6,939 nt of DNA, taken from assembly GCA_002421405.1 (NCBI GenBank), contig DIJY01000056.1:7278-14216 (forward strand), read 5' to 3'. Under the pieces are notes generated by a model, which made no database searches, had not been told where the DNA came from, and worked only from the letters and a program-made list of their open reading frames with translations. Shown piece by piece: positions 6,478 to 6,939 of the stretch (positions are counted from its first letter, which is position 1; every line of letters starts with the position of its first letter). The DNA is from Caryophanales bacterium UBA5632. GTDB taxonomy: Bacteria; Bacillota_I; Bacilli_A; Izemoplasmatales; Hujiaoplasmataceae. The position numbers and the translations under genes are program-made.

Positions 6478-6939
6478 TTAGTGGTGTTTTGGTTTGATGA
6501 CGATGAAACGGTTGGGTTCTTCACCCTCTGATTCCGTCGATACATCGCGCCAGTCCGCTAGTTTTGTATGAATAACACGGCGTTCATAAGCGTTCATTTT
6601 GCCTAATTTTGCGGGTACTTTTGTTCTTGCGACCTCTTTTGCAGTTTTCGTCGCCAAAATTTCTAATTGTTTCTTGCGTTGTTCTTTATATCCGCCAATA
6701 TCAACCAATATCACGTAATGTTCTTCAGTAAAAACGTGAATATAGTTTTTAATCAAAGTTTGGATCGCATCTAACGTTTTACCGTTTTTACCAATTAAGA
6801 TTGGATTTTCTTGTGCATTGATAATAAAGTTGATTTCTCTTTCGCCCACAATTTTAGCTTCAACGAACGCTTCAAGTTCCATGTTGTCTAATAATGTTTG
6901 GATGTATTTGATTCCATCTTTAACAACATCGAATTTAAT
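6478..6939 (-). CDS. khpB: KhpB/Jag-type KH-R3H RNA-binding protein (5' end beyond the window)
   Basis: Single-stranded RNA-binding protein of the KhpB (Jag, EloR) family, which in Firmicutes pairs with KhpA and influences cell elongation and division through post-transcriptional control. The visible part is 153 residues. A KH domain comes first, with its GKNG loop (GxxG type) at nucleotides 6792-6781. An R3H domain follows with ERRVIH at 6585-6568, giving the R-x3-H pair, and a SEGEEPNR segment before a basic PKHH end. An ATG at 6882 is not taken as the start, because the frame stays open to the window edge and the upstream codons (IKYIQTLLDNM) continue the conserved helix before the KH fold. 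Whether an N-terminal Jag_N domain exists lies outside the window. pth follows after 2 nt, so the two form one transcript. In many Firmicutes this gene sits next to yidC, which would lie upstream here if that order is kept. Confidence 0.9.
   Translation of the reverse strand: MKFDVVKDGIKYIQTLLDNMELEAFVEAKIVGEREINFIINAQENPILIGKNGKTLDAIQTLIKNYIHVFTEEHYVILVDIGGYKEQRKKQLEILATKTAKEVARTKVPAKLGKMNAYERRVIHTKLADWRDVSTESEGEEPNRFIVIKPKHH

Noticed and set aside
6478..6882. The ATG at 6882 as the start of the KH-R3H gene
   Set aside because: The frame is open to the window edge and the upstream codons continue conserved family sequence, and no Shine-Dalgarno stands before this ATG.

Overview
The window is AT-rich, compactly coded bacterial DNA, and every supported gene lies on the minus strand. 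The encoded proteins (Mfd, Pth, a KH-R3H protein, a GH13 amylase lipoprotein) resemble those of low-GC Firmicutes and their wall-less or Tenericutes relatives. Trp is encoded by TGG and no reading frame contains an internal TGA, so the standard code is used. This argues against Mycoplasma or Spiroplasma but fits Bacilli, Acholeplasmatales or Izemoplasma-like lineages. The lineage is an inference from protein style and base composition, not from a marker gene.

In transcription order (right to left): the 3' part of a KhpB/Jag-type KH-R3H RNA-binding protein (6939 to 6478) is followed after 2 nt by pth, peptidyl-tRNA hydrolase (6475 to 5921), and a strong intrinsic terminator (5917 to 5884). A second unit begins in the 116-nt gap, with a good -10 box (TATAAT) and a strong Shine-Dalgarno. 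It encodes an exported GH13 alpha-amylase lipoprotein (5790 to 4201) and, 43 nt later, a classical short-chain dehydrogenase/reductase (4157 to 3408). A clean intrinsic terminator (3397 to 3375) closes it. A third unit starts from an extended -10 promoter near 3322-3332, carries a perfect 8-bp hairpin in its leader, and encodes mfd, the transcription-repair coupling factor. mfd starts at a GTG (3250) and runs off the left edge missing only the end of its C-terminal domain.

Functionally the window mixes housekeeping RNA and DNA quality-control genes (KhpB, Pth, Mfd) with a self-contained carbohydrate/reductase cassette placed between pth and mfd, which are near neighbours in Bacillus-type genomes. 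The amylase would act on the outer face of the membrane on alpha-glucans. The SDR is a cytoplasmic NADP(H)-type oxidoreductase of unknown substrate, and co-transcription is the only link between the two. I see no mobile element, CRISPR array, RNA gene or evident new multi-gene system. The most unusual points are the gene order, the apparent lack of a ribosome binding site for pth, and the leader hairpin of mfd.
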